Below are positions 8,836 to 17,418 of a DNA stretch of 39,263 nt, piece after piece (within the stretch, counting starts at the first letter, position 1; every line of letters begins with the position of its first letter). The DNA comes from Terriglobia bacterium (GTDB lineage: Bacteria; Acidobacteriota; Terriglobia; Acidiferrales; UBA7541). The DNA lies in assembly GCA_020072765.1 (NCBI GenBank), contig JAIQGD010000013.1, positions 1 through 39,263 of the forward strand, given 5' to 3'. Both the position numbers and the translations under genes were made by a program. Below the pieces are notes generated by a model. That model saw only the letters and a list, made by a program, of their open reading frames with translations. It was not told where the DNA came from and did no database searches.

Positions 8836-10037
8836 GTTCGGTGGACACAGCCCAGGTGCGGATCGGCCGCGCGCAGAAGCGGGCGCTGGCGTTGGGCGTC
8901 GTGGGTTTCTTGGTGGCCGTGATTTTGGGCTGGACGGCGTCGCAGAAAGCGGGCGCCGTGGCCTGGCAGGCCTTCGTGCAGTCCTATATTTTCGCCTACG
9001 TGTTCTGGGTCGCGATTCCTCTGGGCTGCCTCGCGATTCTGATGCTGCATCACCTGACCGGCGGCTGGTGGGGGCTTCCGATCCGGCGGATTCTGGAGGC
9101 CGGCTCGCGCACCCTGCTCCTGATGGGCGTGTTGTTCATCCCCATTCTCGCGGGGTTGTCGCGGCTCTACTCCTGGGCGCGGCCGGAGGTGGTGAAGGAC
9201 GACGTTCTGCTCCAGCACAAGCTGTGGTATCTGACCACGAGGTTCTTCACCCTGCGCGCCGTGATCTACTTCGCCATCTGGGTGATCCTCGCCTCCTTCT
9301 TGAACCGCTGGTCGGCCGAGCAGGATCGCACCGGTGATCGCCGCTTCAAGGACCGCATGGAGGCTCTGGCCGGGCCTGGCCTGGTTCTCTGGGGGTTGAC
9401 GGTGACGGGCGCGGCGATCGACTGGGTGATGTCGCTCGACCCGCACTGGTACTCGACCATCTACGGAATGATTTTCATGGTCATCGGGTGTCTGGCGGCC
9501 ATGTCGTTCTCCGTGGTGGTTCTGAGCAGGCTGTCCGATAGCGAGCCATTGATGGATTGCGTCCAGCCGAAACGTTTCCTGGACATCGGCAACTTGATGC
9601 TGGCCTTCGTGATGCTCTGGACCTACATGTCGTTCTCGCAATTCCTGATCATCTGGTCCGGCAACCTGCGGAGTGAGATTCCCTGGTATCAGCAGCGCGT
9701 GTTCGGCAAATGGGCGCCCATTGCAGTAACCTTGCTGGTGCTGCACTTCTTCGTTCCGTTCTTGTTGTTGCTTCAGCGGGGTGTCAAGCGCCGCTTGCAC
9801 GTGTTGTCGCGCGTGGCGGGCTTGTTGCTGGTTCTCACGCTGGTGGACATCTACTGGCTGCTGGTGCCCTCCTACGAGACGCTGGCTCCGCAGTTCCGGC
9901 TGCTGGATATCTTTGCCGTGATGGGAATCGGCGGGGTGTGGCTGGCGGCCTTCCTGGGCCAGCTCAAGAAGCTGCCCCTGCTGCCGCTGCATGACCCGCG
10001 TTTTGAGGGAGTTTTGGAGCATGGGCATGGCGACTAA
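8832..10037 (+). CDS. actF: ACIII subunit ActF, second NrfD/PsrC-like membrane subunit
   Basis: 401 residues starting at ATG 8832, fixed by the ATGA overlap with the actE stop. It is polytopic with about ten predicted helices. Recognisable family segments are HHLTGGWWGLPIRRILEAG after the second helix, LQHKLWYLTTRFFTLR in the middle, AIDWVMSLDPHWYSTIYGM and MLWTYMSFSQFLIIWSGNL. These are typical of ActF, the partner of ActC. In structures of the complex ActF lacks a functional quinol site and may form part of a proton path; that role is known for the family and not shown here. It overlaps the next gene by 11-17 bases. Confidence 0.9.
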   Translation: MSSVDTAQVRIGRAQKRALALGVVGFLVAVILGWTASQKAGAVAWQAFVQSYIFAYVFWVAIPLGCLAILMLHHLTGGWWGLPIRRILEAGSRTLLLMGVLFIPILAGLSRLYSWARPEVVKDDVLLQHKLWYLTTRFFTLRAVIYFAIWVILASFLNRWSAEQDRTGDRRFKDRMEALAGPGLVLWGLTVTGAAIDWVMSLDPHWYSTIYGMIFMVIGCLAAMSFSVVVLSRLSDSEPLMDCVQPKRFLDIGNLMLAFVMLWTYMSFSQFLIIWSGNLRSEIPWYQQRVFGKWAPIAVTLLVLHFFVPFLLLLQRGVKRRLHVLSRVAGLLLVLTLVDIYWLLVPSYETLAPQFRLLDIFAVMGIGGVWLAAFLGQLKKLPLLPLHDPRFEGVLEHGHGD

Positions 10038-10563
10038 GCATCCGAAGCCGGATTCACCGGCCGATCGCGGAGCCGGCTACGAGCGCACCGACGCGCATAT
10101 CGGCTCGCTGCTGCAATTTGCCTTTTGGATGGCCGTTGTGATCGCCGTGGTCATGGTGGGTATGAAGTGGACCTTCGACTATTACGCGCGCACGCAACCG
10201 CTGGGTGCGCCGGCCTCCCCGCTGGTCGCCGGGCGCGAGCTTCCGCCCAGCCCGCGCCTGCAGGTTCAGCCGCGTCTCGAGCTGAAGGATTACTGCGAGG
10301 CCCAGCAGCAGGACGTGAACAGTTACGCCTGGGTGGACCGTTCCAGCGGCGTCGTGCGCGTTCCCGTGGACCGCGCCATGGATCTGCTTCTGGCGCGCGG
10401 CTTGGCTGCTCGCCCCGTCAGTGAGGCGCCCGACGGCACCGCCGCGGCTGCGGCAGCGACTCCGGCGATCGCCGGCGGAATGGATTTGCAGGGGCCGTGC
10501 GGTTACCTGACCGAGAAGTCGGCCACTGAGACGCCGGCCGAGGGCTCCGGCGAACGCAAGTAG
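10021..10563 (+). CDS. Small single-helix membrane protein between ACIII and SCO
   Basis: 180 residues from ATG 10021, or 178 from ATG 10027, which is better spaced from the GGAG at 10014-10018. A charged N-terminus (ERTDAHIG) precedes one membrane helix (about 30-50). The soluble part contains LKDYCEAQQQDVNSYAWVDRSSGVVRVPVDRAMDLL before an Ala/Pro-rich tail. The segment of type YxWVDRxxGVVRVPxDRAMDLL recurs, as I remember, in proteins found next to SCO and ACIII genes in Acidobacteria and related phyla, but no function is assigned. Its position suggests an assembly or linking role between ACIII and the oxidase. The topology places the conserved part outside the cytoplasm if the N-terminus is inside. 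It overlaps actF and ends 3 bases before the next frame. Confidence 0.8.
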   Translation: MGMATKHPKPDSPADRGAGYERTDAHIGSLLQFAFWMAVVIAVVMVGMKWTFDYYARTQPLGAPASPLVAGRELPPSPRLQVQPRLELKDYCEAQQQDVNSYAWVDRSSGVVRVPVDRAMDLLLARGLAARPVSEAPDGTAAAAAATPAIAGGMDLQGPCGYLTEKSATETPAEGSGERK

Positions 10564-10566
10564 TCG

Positions 10567-11478
10567 TTGTCCGCGAGCGAATCCGGTGCGGTAGTGGAAA
10601 ATGAGGGAAGAGCATTGTTCTGGCGAAACACCAACGTGAGGAGACTGTCGCTGCTGGCCGTGGTCCTGGCCGGCGCGCTGCTGGCACGCCCGCAGATCGT
10701 CGCCGCGCAGTTCCAGGATCCCACGCAAGGAATGGGCGTTCGTCCGGATCTGCTAAAAGATGTCGGCATCGACCAGAAACTCAACGATTCGATTCCGCTC
10801 AACCTGAAGTTTCGCGATGAGCACGGCAAGCCGGTCGAGCTGGCGCAATATTTCGGCAGCAAGCCCGTGATTCTCTCTCTGGTCTATTACAACTGCCCCA
10901 TGCTCTGCACCCAGGTGCTCAATGGACTCACGCGCAGCCTGAAGCAGATCCCCATGGGCATCGGGAAGGATTTTAACGTGGTCACCGTGAGCATCGACCC
11001 CACCGAGCGCACGGTGCTCGCCGATGCCAAGCAGACGCTCTACACCAGCATGTACGCGCGGCCGGGCGGGGCGCAGGGCTGGCATTTTCTGACCGGCGAG
11101 GACGATCAGATCAAGCGCCTGGCGCAAGCCGTGGGCTTCCGCTACGCCTACGATCCGGACTCGCACCAGTACGCCCACGCCAGCGGGATTATGGTGCTCA
11201 CGCCGGAAGGAAAGATTTCGCGCTACTTCTACGGCATTCAATATCCCGAGCGCGACCTGCGCCTCGGGCTGGTCGAAGCCTCCGAGGGGAAGATTGGCTC
11301 GCCTGTGGATCAGGTGCTCCTGTTCTGCTATCACTACGATCCGCATACCGGGAAGTACGGCCTGCTGATTTCCCGCGTCATTCAGCTGGCCGGAGCGATA
11401 ACGGTGCTGCTCGGCGGGATCGCTCTGGGCTTCCTGTTCTACGGCGAGCATGAGCGGCTGCACGGAAAAAAGGCATGA
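10567..11478 (+). CDS. SCO1/SenC/PrrC-family copper chaperone
   Basis: 303 residues if read from TTG 10567. GTG at 10636 would start directly at the signal peptide (VRRLSLLAVVLAGALLARP) and is a good alternative; the start is unsettled. The periplasmic thioredoxin-like domain has the copper-binding NCPMLC motif (CxxxC) and the distal histidine in YAHASG, the three ligands used by SCO proteins to deliver copper to the CuA site of cytochrome c oxidase. Unusually for short SCO proteins, a second membrane helix lies near the C-terminus (about 270-290), so the domain is held between two membrane anchors. The gene directly precedes coxB, whose CuA site it would load. Confidence 0.9.
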   Translation: MSASESGAVVENEGRALFWRNTNVRRLSLLAVVLAGALLARPQIVAAQFQDPTQGMGVRPDLLKDVGIDQKLNDSIPLNLKFRDEHGKPVELAQYFGSKPVILSLVYYNCPMLCTQVLNGLTRSLKQIPMGIGKDFNVVTVSIDPTERTVLADAKQTLYTSMYARPGGAQGWHFLTGEDDQIKRLAQAVGFRYAYDPDSHQYAHASGIMVLTPEGKISRYFYGIQYPERDLRLGLVEASEGKIGSPVDQVLLFCYHYDPHTGKYGLLISRVIQLAGAITVLLGGIALGFLFYGEHERLHGKKA

Positions 11479-11530
11479 ACCGGGCGCCGCGGCAGACGCA
11501 AACGCTGCAAAGGATCATAACGGAACGGTG

Positions 11531-12523
11531 ATGATGGGTCTGATTCAATCCGGCTTCAATTGCATGGGCGTCGCCTGGGCGACGATCCCTTTTCAGCCGC
11601 CCGCGGCGTCGTCCATTGCCGAGGGTATCGATAAACTTTATCTGTTCTTGACCGGCATCACGCTGTTCTTCACCGTGCTGGTCTTTTCCATCGTCTTCTA
11701 CTTCATGGTGAAGTACCGCCGCCGCGAGGAGCACGAACGCCCGGCCGAAACGCGCACGTACCTGGCGCTCGAGCTGACGTGGACGATCGTCCCGTCGCTG
11801 ATCTGCGTCGTCATCTTCGTCTGGTCCGCCAGCCTCTACGTGCAGAATTCGCGCCCGCCCGCCGCCTCGATGGAAATGTTCGTCATCGGCAAGCAGTGGA
11901 TGTGGCACATCCAGCATCCGGAAGGGCCGCGCGAGATCAACGCGCTGCACGTCCCGGTGGGCGTCCCGGTGAAGCTCACCATGACCTCCCAGGACGTCAT
12001 TCACGACTTCTATATTCCCGCGTTCCGCGTGAAGAAAGACGCCCTGCCGGGCCGCTACACCTCGCTCTGGTTCCAGGCCACCCAGACCGGCACGTTTCAT
12101 TTCTTCTGCGCGCAATATTGCGGCACCAGCCACTCCGAAATGATCGGCTGGGTCTACGTCATGAGCCCGTCGGACTACGCCGCGTGGCTCGCCGCCGGCG
12201 AAAAGACCGACTCCATGGCGCAACAAGGCGCGCGGCTGTTTGATCACCTGGGCTGCGGCAGTTGCCACGTCGCCGAAGGCAATGGCCGCGGGCCGTCGCT
12301 GGCCGGGGTCTACGGCAAGCCGGAAAAGCTCCAGAGCGGCGAAACGCGCGTGGTGGACGAAGGGCTGATTCGCCAGGCCATCATGGTCCCCAACTCCGTG
12401 CAGTTGCCCAATTACGCGCCCATCATGCCCACCTATCAGGGCCAGGTGAACGAGGAGCAGGTGCTCCAGTTGGTCGCTTACGTCAAGTCGCTCGGATCGC
12501 AAGAAAGGAAAAACGGTAAATGA
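11531..12523 (+). CDS. ctaC: Cytochrome c oxidase subunit II with fused heme c (caa3 type)
   Basis: 330 residues from ATG 11531; an upstream in-frame ATG at 11450 lies inside the SCO gene and adds a charged, unconvincing leader. Two membrane helices (about 30-55 and 80-105) are followed by the cupredoxin domain with the CuA ligands: a histidine in [10 protein letters not shown] and the loop [12 protein letters not shown] starting at residue 193. A C-terminal cytochrome c domain carries CGSCH at residues 242-246 and a late methionine (PIMPTY) as probable sixth ligand. It accepts electrons, plausibly straight from ActE or ActA, and passes them through heme c and CuA to subunit I. The stop overlaps coxA as ATGA. 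Confidence 0.94.
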   Translation: MMGLIQSGFNCMGVAWATIPFQPPAASSIAEGIDKLYLFLTGITLFFTVLVFSIVFYFMVKYRRREEHERPAETRTYLALELTWTIVPSLICVVIFVWSASLYVQNSRPPAASMEMFVIGKQWMWHIQHPEGPREINALHVPVGVPVKLTMTSQDVIHDFYIPAFRVKKDALPGRYTSLWFQATQTGTFHFFCAQYCGTSHSEMIGWVYVMSPSDYAAWLAAGEKTDSMAQQGARLFDHLGCGSCHVAEGNGRGPSLAGVYGKPEKLQSGETRVVDEGLIRQAIMVPNSVQLPNYAPIMPTYQGQVNEEQVLQLVAYVKSLGSQERKNGK

Positions 12524-14154
12524 GTACGGCCACTGCGGGGGCCCACGACGGCCCCCCCGAATCTGGCGTGAACTATCTCAACGCCAGCTACGGCATCAAA
12601 TCCTGGCTTTTGACGACGGACCACAAGCGCATCGGGCTGCTCTACCTGGTCTCGGTGACCTTCATGTTCCTGGTGGGCGGGCTCGCCGCGGTGGTGATGC
12701 GCCTGCACCTGGTCGAGCCGCAAGGCGCTCTTCTCGAGCCGGAAACCTACAACAAGTTCTTCACCATGCACGGGATCATCATGGTGTTCTTCTTCACCAT
12801 TCCGGCGGTGCCCGCCACACTCGGCAATTTCCTGATTCCCATCATGATCGGCGCCCGCGACGTCGCCTTTCCCAAGCTCAACCTCCTGAGCTGGTACGTC
12901 TTCATCGTCGGCGCGATCATCACGCTGGGCGCCATCCTGTCGGGCGGCGTGGATACCGGCTGGACCTTCTATCCCCCGTACAGCAGCTTGTATTCGCAGT
13001 CCCACGTTGCCGCCGTGGCCATCGGAGTTTTCATCACCGGCTTCTCCTCGATCCTCACCGGGTTGAACTTCATCGTCACCATTCACAAAATGCGCGCCCC
13101 GGGCATGACCTGGTTCCGGATGCCGCTGTTCATCTGGGCGTCGTACGCCACCAGCCTGATCGCCGTTCTGGGCACCCCGGTCGTGGCCATCACCATCGTC
13201 CTGCTCGGGCTTGAGCGCCTTCTGCACGTCGGCATTTTCGACCCGGCGGTGGGCGGTGATCCGCTGCTGTTTCAGCACATGTTCTGGTTCTACTCGCACC
13301 CGGCCGTCTACATCATGATTCTGCCTCCCATGGGGGTGGTCAGCGAGTTGATCACGGCGTTTTCGCGCAAGCGCGTCTTCGGCTACAGCTTCGTAGCCAT
13401 GTCGAGTCTGGCCATCGCCGTCATCAGCTTCGTCGTCTGGGGGCACCACATGTTTGTCACCGGCCAGTCGATCTACGCCGGGCTGGTTTTTTCGGTGCTG
13501 AGCTTTATGGTCGCCATTCCCTCGGCCATCAAAATCTTCAACTGGACCGCGACCCTGTATAAGGGCTCAATCTCCTACGAAGCTCCCATGCTCTACGCCA
13601 TGGGCTTTATCGGCCTGTTCACCATGGGCGGCCTCACCGGGCTGTTCCTGGCGGCCTTGGCCACCGACGTTCATCTGAACGGCACCTACTTCATCGTCGC
13701 GCACTTCCACTACGTCATGGTGGGCGGCGCGGTGATTGCCTATTTGGGCGGGATTCACTTCTGGTGGCCGAAAATCACGGGCCGCCTCTATCCCGAACGG
13801 TGGGCACGCCTGGCGGCGCTGCTGGTGTTCGTCGGCTTCAATCTCACCTTCTTCCCGCAATTCCTGATGGGCTATATGGGGATGCCCCGCCGCTATGCGG
13901 TCTACCCGGCGGAGTTCCAGGTGCTCAACGTGCTCTCCTCGGCCGGGGCTTCCGTGCTGGGCGTGGGCTATTTTATTCCGCTGATCTATTTGATCTGGTC
14001 GCTGCGCTACGGCAAGCCGGCGGGCCCCAACCCGTGGGGCGCCAAGGGGCTGGAATGGACTATCGCTTCGCCGCCGCCCACGGAGAATTTCCTGACGCCT
14101 CCCGTGGTGGAAGAAGCGTACAACTACTCCGGGACGGGAGGGAGCCATGACTGA
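12520..14154 (+). CDS. ctaD: Cytochrome c oxidase subunit I (heme-copper oxidase, type A2-like)
   Basis: 544 residues with about twelve membrane helices. Heme a and CuB ligands are visible: MHGIIM (low-spin heme His), SHPAVYI (CuB His, with the cross-linked Tyr position), WGHHMFVTG (two CuB His) and [10 protein letters not shown] (heme a3 and heme a His). The helix VI motif reads YSHPAVYI (Tyr258-Ser259-His260) instead of the GHPEVYI of mitochondrial-type enzymes. The proton-channel glutamate is thus replaced by the Tyr-Ser pair that marks A2-type oxidases such as those of Thermus and Rhodothermus. The enzyme reduces oxygen to water and pumps protons. It starts at ATG 12520, overlapping coxB, and its end overlaps coxC by 8 bases. 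Confidence 0.95.
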   Translation: MSTATAGAHDGPPESGVNYLNASYGIKSWLLTTDHKRIGLLYLVSVTFMFLVGGLAAVVMRLHLVEPQGALLEPETYNKFFTMHGIIMVFFFTIPAVPATLGNFLIPIMIGARDVAFPKLNLLSWYVFIVGAIITLGAILSGGVDTGWTFYPPYSSLYSQSHVAAVAIGVFITGFSSILTGLNFIVTIHKMRAPGMTWFRMPLFIWASYATSLIAVLGTPVVAITIVLLGLERLLHVGIFDPAVGGDPLLFQHMFWFYSHPAVYIMILPPMGVVSELITAFSRKRVFGYSFVAMSSLAIAVISFVVWGHHMFVTGQSIYAGLVFSVLSFMVAIPSAIKIFNWTATLYKGSISYEAPMLYAMGFIGLFTMGGLTGLFLAALATDVHLNGTYFIVAHFHYVMVGGAVIAYLGGIHFWWPKITGRLYPERWARLAALLVFVGFNLTFFPQFLMGYMGMPRRYAVYPAEFQVLNVLSSAGASVLGVGYFIPLIYLIWSLRYGKPAGPNPWGAKGLEWTIASPPPTENFLTPPVVEEAYNYSGTGGSHD

Positions 14155-14827
14155 AGCAGCCGCGCACGGCGCGCACCCGCCGGGCTTCGCGCATCAGTTC
14201 GAGGACATGCAGCAGCAGCGCGAGGCCGGCAACCTCGGCATGTGGGTCTTCCTGGTCACCGAAATTCTGTTTTTCGGCGGCATGTTCACCGCCTACATCG
14301 TCTACCGCTTGCTGCACTATGAATCGTTCGTTACGGGCAGCCATTTGCTCGAGGTCAAGTTCGGCGCCACGAACACCTACGTGCTGATCTGCAGCAGCTT
14401 GACGATGGCGCTGGCCATCCGATCCGCGCAGACCGGCAAGCGGAAGGGCCAGATTATCTTCTGGCTGATTCTGACGATGATCTTCGGCGCGCTATTCCTG
14501 GGCCTCAAGTTCACCTTTGAGTGGCGCCACGACTACATCGAACACATCGTGCCCGGTTTTGGCTTTCAATACAGGCCGGAGTGGGGTTCGCTCGGCCCGG
14601 GAGTGCAGATGTTCATGTGTTTCTACTTCTTCATGACCGGCATGCACGCCGTGCACATGATCGTCGGGCTCGGCATTCTCACCGTGCTGGTGATCATGAC
14701 GGCGCGGAACAAGTTCTCGCCGGGATACTACGCGCCGCTGGAGATCAGCGGGCTGTACTGGCACTTCGTCGACATTGTCTGGATTTTCCTTTTCGCCCTT
14801 CTGTACCTGATTGGCGGGCGATACTAA
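14147..14827 (+). CDS. ctaE: Cytochrome c oxidase subunit III
   Basis: 226 residues from ATG 14147 with GGAGGGAGCC just upstream. The N-terminus [18 protein letters not shown] is followed by a first helix, and further segments [26 protein letters not shown] and [13 protein letters not shown] are the family hallmarks; the His-x-x-Asp of the last helix is conserved in subunit III. It is a membrane subunit without redox centres that stabilises proton pumping by subunit I. It starts inside the end of coxA and is followed after 14 bases by subunit IV. Confidence 0.94.
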   Translation: MTEAAAHGAHPPGFAHQFEDMQQQREAGNLGMWVFLVTEILFFGGMFTAYIVYRLLHYESFVTGSHLLEVKFGATNTYVLICSSLTMALAIRSAQTGKRKGQIIFWLILTMIFGALFLGLKFTFEWRHDYIEHIVPGFGFQYRPEWGSLGPGVQMFMCFYFFMTGMHAVHMIVGLGILTVLVIMTARNKFSPGYYAPLEISGLYWHFVDIVWIFLFALLYLIGGRY

Positions 14828-14841
14828 GGGGGTCGCTACTG

Positions 14842-15195
14842 ATGTCTGAGCATTCTGAGCACACCGGACACGTCGTGCCCGTCCGCACGTATCTCCTTGT
14901 TTTTTTCGCCTTGATGGCTGGCACCGCGCTCACGACCGCAGTGGCCTACATCGACCTTGGGCGATGGAACACGGTCGTGGCACTCGCCATCGCCTTCACC
15001 AAGATGTGTCTCGTCATTCTCTTCTTCATGCACGTCAAATACGCCACCGGCCTGACTCGCGTCGTCATTCTCTGCGGCTTCTTCTGGCTCGCCATCATGA
15101 TCACGCTCACCCTGTCCGATGAGCTCACCCGCGTCTGGGAAATCAACCCCTCCGGCTGGAGCGCCCTCCTGCCTTTCGCCTCCCGCCTCTTGTAG
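14842..15195 (+). CDS. ctaF: Cytochrome c oxidase subunit IV (CtaF-like small subunit)
   Basis: 117 residues from ATG 14842, with AAGGGGG about ten bases upstream as ribosome site. A histidine-rich start (SEHSEHTGH) leads into three membrane helices, including LLVFFALMAGTALTTAVAY and ALAIAFTKMCLVILFFMHVK. The segment KMCLVILFFMHVK is the typical signature of the prokaryotic subunit IV (COX4_pro) family. It is a small accessory subunit of the caa3 oxidase and the last gene of the operon; a stable hairpin follows 36 bases later. Confidence 0.88.
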   Translation: MSEHSEHTGHVVPVRTYLLVFFALMAGTALTTAVAYIDLGRWNTVVALAIAFTKMCLVILFFMHVKYATGLTRVVILCGFFWLAIMITLTLSDELTRVWEINPSGWSALLPFASRLL

Positions 15196-15460
15196 CAAAT
15201 TTATTCGGCAGGTATTCCGGGCAAAGCGTGGCGCAGCCACTCCTGGCTGCGCTCTTCGTTTGTGTAGCCTTGGTCTCCAGCACTGCGGACCCACGAGCGC
15301 CCTGCTTCGCTCCGCGCAGGAATCCAAATTCTAGCCAGAATGATTGCCCGGCGGACCTGCCTTTTTCACGCGTTTCCGAGGTTTGGCCGGCTACGGCAGC
15401 GGCGCGGTGGCCGTCGCACACACCGGCGTCGCGCAACCTGCCGCGTGGGCGGGCGCGGGG
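15196..15460. other. Convergent intergenic region without a gene
   Basis: Apart from the hairpin at 15231-15252 I see no readable gene. The region separates the oxidase operon from the oppositely oriented VanZ/LamG gene. Confidence 0.4.
15231..15263 (+). terminator. Hairpin after the oxidase operon
   Basis: GCGCAGCC (15231-15238) and GGCTGCGC (15245-15252) form a perfect 8-bp stem with a 6-base loop, followed by TCTTCGTTTGTG. The position 36 bases after the last oxidase gene fits a transcription terminator, although the T run is weak. Since the neighbouring gene converges, it could serve both strands. Confidence 0.55.
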
Positions 15461-17011
15461 TTAGTTGACGCTGCCGCTTTTCCTCGCGCCGTCGGCGTTG
15501 ATCCACAGAGCGCCTCCGGCGGCCAGCGCCAGCGAGAGAGCCACAATTTCCAGATGCACCGGGCGTCCGCTCACCCAGACCAGTAAGCACTCGAGAATCC
15601 AGGGAGGCAGGAGCCAGTTGGTGCCCAGCACGAGCCAGGCGCCCCTATCGCGCCGGGTGAGGCGTCTGGCGGCCAGTCCAAGCAGGACGCCGGCGGGGAA
15701 GAATACCAGGGCATAGTAGACGCTGCTGTAAGCATAAAGCTCGGCGGGCTTCACTCTGCGGGGGAGGGCGGCCAAAGCGGCTCCGGGCCCCAGCCGGTAC
15801 ATCTGAGGGATTCTCTTGCCGTCCACGTACAGAGAAAGATCCGAGCCGTCGTAGGAATAGAGGATGTCGTGGACTTGGTTGGTCGCTAGGACATCGGCGA
15901 CGTGCCAGGTCAGGGAGGTTCGCTTGACGGAAAGCGGACTCCGGAACCAAAAAACCAGATTGCCATTTTCCTGGCGGAGGCTCAGATCAGCGATCCCGGA
16001 AGGGCGGGAGATGGAAACAATTCGGCCGGATGCGCCGATGCCGCCGGCGGGCGCGCAGACGATCCGCATGGCAAACTGGTTGGTCCGCTGCACGGCCGCC
16101 GCGAAGGCGGCCACGGGCGCTTCCGAGACCACCCAAGAGGTAGCATCCGGCACGAGCCCCGTGGAGTCGGCTTGCGCGGGCGTGGCGGTTCTTCGCGAGA
16201 GATCGGGAAGAAATTGCCTCTGATCCCGAAACGGCGGAGGGCCTGAGAATGTGTACGCCGCGCGCGGTTCGGCCGAGACGCCGCCGGGTGTTTTGCCGGC
16301 AGTCAATGCCGATACCTGTGCATCCGGCAATGCGCGATCCCACAACTGCAGACGGAGCACCTGGCCCTTCCAGGCGTTCCCCGGCCGGCCCGAAGCGTCG
16401 TTTCCCACCACCAGGAAGGAGTCCGGGCCCCAGTGCTCAAGCCGCGTCTGTATTTGCAGGGGGAGCGAAATCGCGAACCAGCCTCCCAAATAGAGGACGA
16501 TGAGCCAGCAGGCGCGCTGCAGTGTCAGGAACGACTCCAGCAACTCCTCGATTCGTGACAGAGGTCGCAGCAATACGGAGCCGCACAGTTCAAAGAGGGC
16601 GGCGCCGGCGACGGAACCGGCCGTATTGGTGAACACATCGAGCCAACCTGAATCGCGGCCAGGGATATAAAGCTGAAGGAACTCCACGCTGTAGGAAGCC
16701 GCGGCGCCCGCCACCAGGCTCAGAGCCAGCGGGGCGGTTCGGGACCGGCCCCATTTGCGAATTACTTCGGCGAGGCCGAACCCGAATGGCACGAAGAGCA
16801 GGATATTCAGAAAATTGTCGAGTGTCCCCGCATTCTTTTCTCTCACGCCAAGAAGAAAAGGCGACGCATTCGCCGGCAGCTCCGTCTGAAGCGAGAATCG
16901 GAAAGGGAAGAGGGTGAGAAATACGATTCCAATTGCCGCCGCGATCAGGATACGCCTTGACCATTGCGGCACGGGGGGTTGGGATCTAGGACCGGTCATC
17001 TGACTGTGCAT
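15461..17011 (-). CDS. VanZ-like membrane protein with an embedded LamG-type domain
   Basis: 516 residues from ATG 17011 (a second ATG at 16999 is equally possible). The N-terminal part is a VanZ-like domain: a first helix (about 19-37), then NFLNILLFVPFGFGLAEV, SYSVEFLQLYIPGRDSGWLDVFTNTAGS and further helices to about residue 185. The middle (about 190-400) is soluble with alternating hydrophobics, WDRALPDAQVSAL, and DILYSYDGSDLSLYVDGKRI, typical of a concanavalin/LamG beta sandwich as found in cell-surface proteins. Three to four helices close the protein (about 425-510). VanZ proteins are linked to teicoplanin resistance, but most homologues have no known role. The LamG part probably faces the periplasm and could bind a carbohydrate. 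It stands alone, convergent to the oxidase operon. Confidence 0.75.
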   Translation of the reverse strand: MHSQMTGPRSQPPVPQWSRRILIAAAIGIVFLTLFPFRFSLQTELPANASPFLLGVREKNAGTLDNFLNILLFVPFGFGLAEVIRKWGRSRTAPLALSLVAGAAASYSVEFLQLYIPGRDSGWLDVFTNTAGSVAGAALFELCGSVLLRPLSRIEELLESFLTLQRACWLIVLYLGGWFAISLPLQIQTRLEHWGPDSFLVVGNDASGRPGNAWKGQVLRLQLWDRALPDAQVSALTAGKTPGGVSAEPRAAYTFSGPPPFRDQRQFLPDLSRRTATPAQADSTGLVPDATSWVVSEAPVAAFAAAVQRTNQFAMRIVCAPAGGIGASGRIVSISRPSGIADLSLRQENGNLVFWFRSPLSVKRTSLTWHVADVLATNQVHDILYSYDGSDLSLYVDGKRIPQMYRLGPGAALAALPRRVKPAELYAYSSVYYALVFFPAGVLLGLAARRLTRRDRGAWLVLGTNWLLPPWILECLLVWVSGRPVHLEIVALSLALAAGGALWINADGARKSGSVN

Positions 17012-17418
17012 CGTGTCTGGTGGATAATTCCCCGCCGGTCCGGTGCGAGGCTGGCGTGACCTCAGTTCGGGCCATTCCCGCCGGCCCGCGGCCAACGCCG
17101 CACTTCCGGCGTCATCACTCCCGGTACAATTAGACCGAACTGCACGGACAAAGTCGAGGCCGAAGCCGCGTGCGAAAGCCCGAACGGTTTCAGGGGGCGA
17201 TCCGACAGCATTTGCGCGATGGACGATTCCTCAGGTTTCAAGGCGCCACATAATTGAAACGGTATCGAGACCTGTTCCCGCTGACAAATTTCGTGTACTT
17301 CGCGTTGCGCCGAGGACAGGTGACCGATAGGTCCCGCGAACAGGCTGGCGTACTGCTCTTCTTTGGTTCTCCTGTCCAGTAGATACGGATACCGGGAAGT
17401 TCTTAGACTGCGTGTGCC
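17012..17418. other. 407-bp divergent intergenic region
   Basis: This lies between the starts of the VanZ/LamG gene (minus) and the six-ASH lipoprotein (plus), so it should contain both promoters. I cannot identify clear -35/-10 pairs. A minus-strand open frame from 17448 that includes a CVQCH stretch crosses it, but it looks accidental. No RNA gene or repeat is visible. Confidence 0.35.

Noticed and set aside
11450-11530. Upstream ATG for oxidase subunit II
   Set aside because: It would add 27 charged residues overlapping the SCO gene; the ATG at 11531 directly precedes the first family-like residues.
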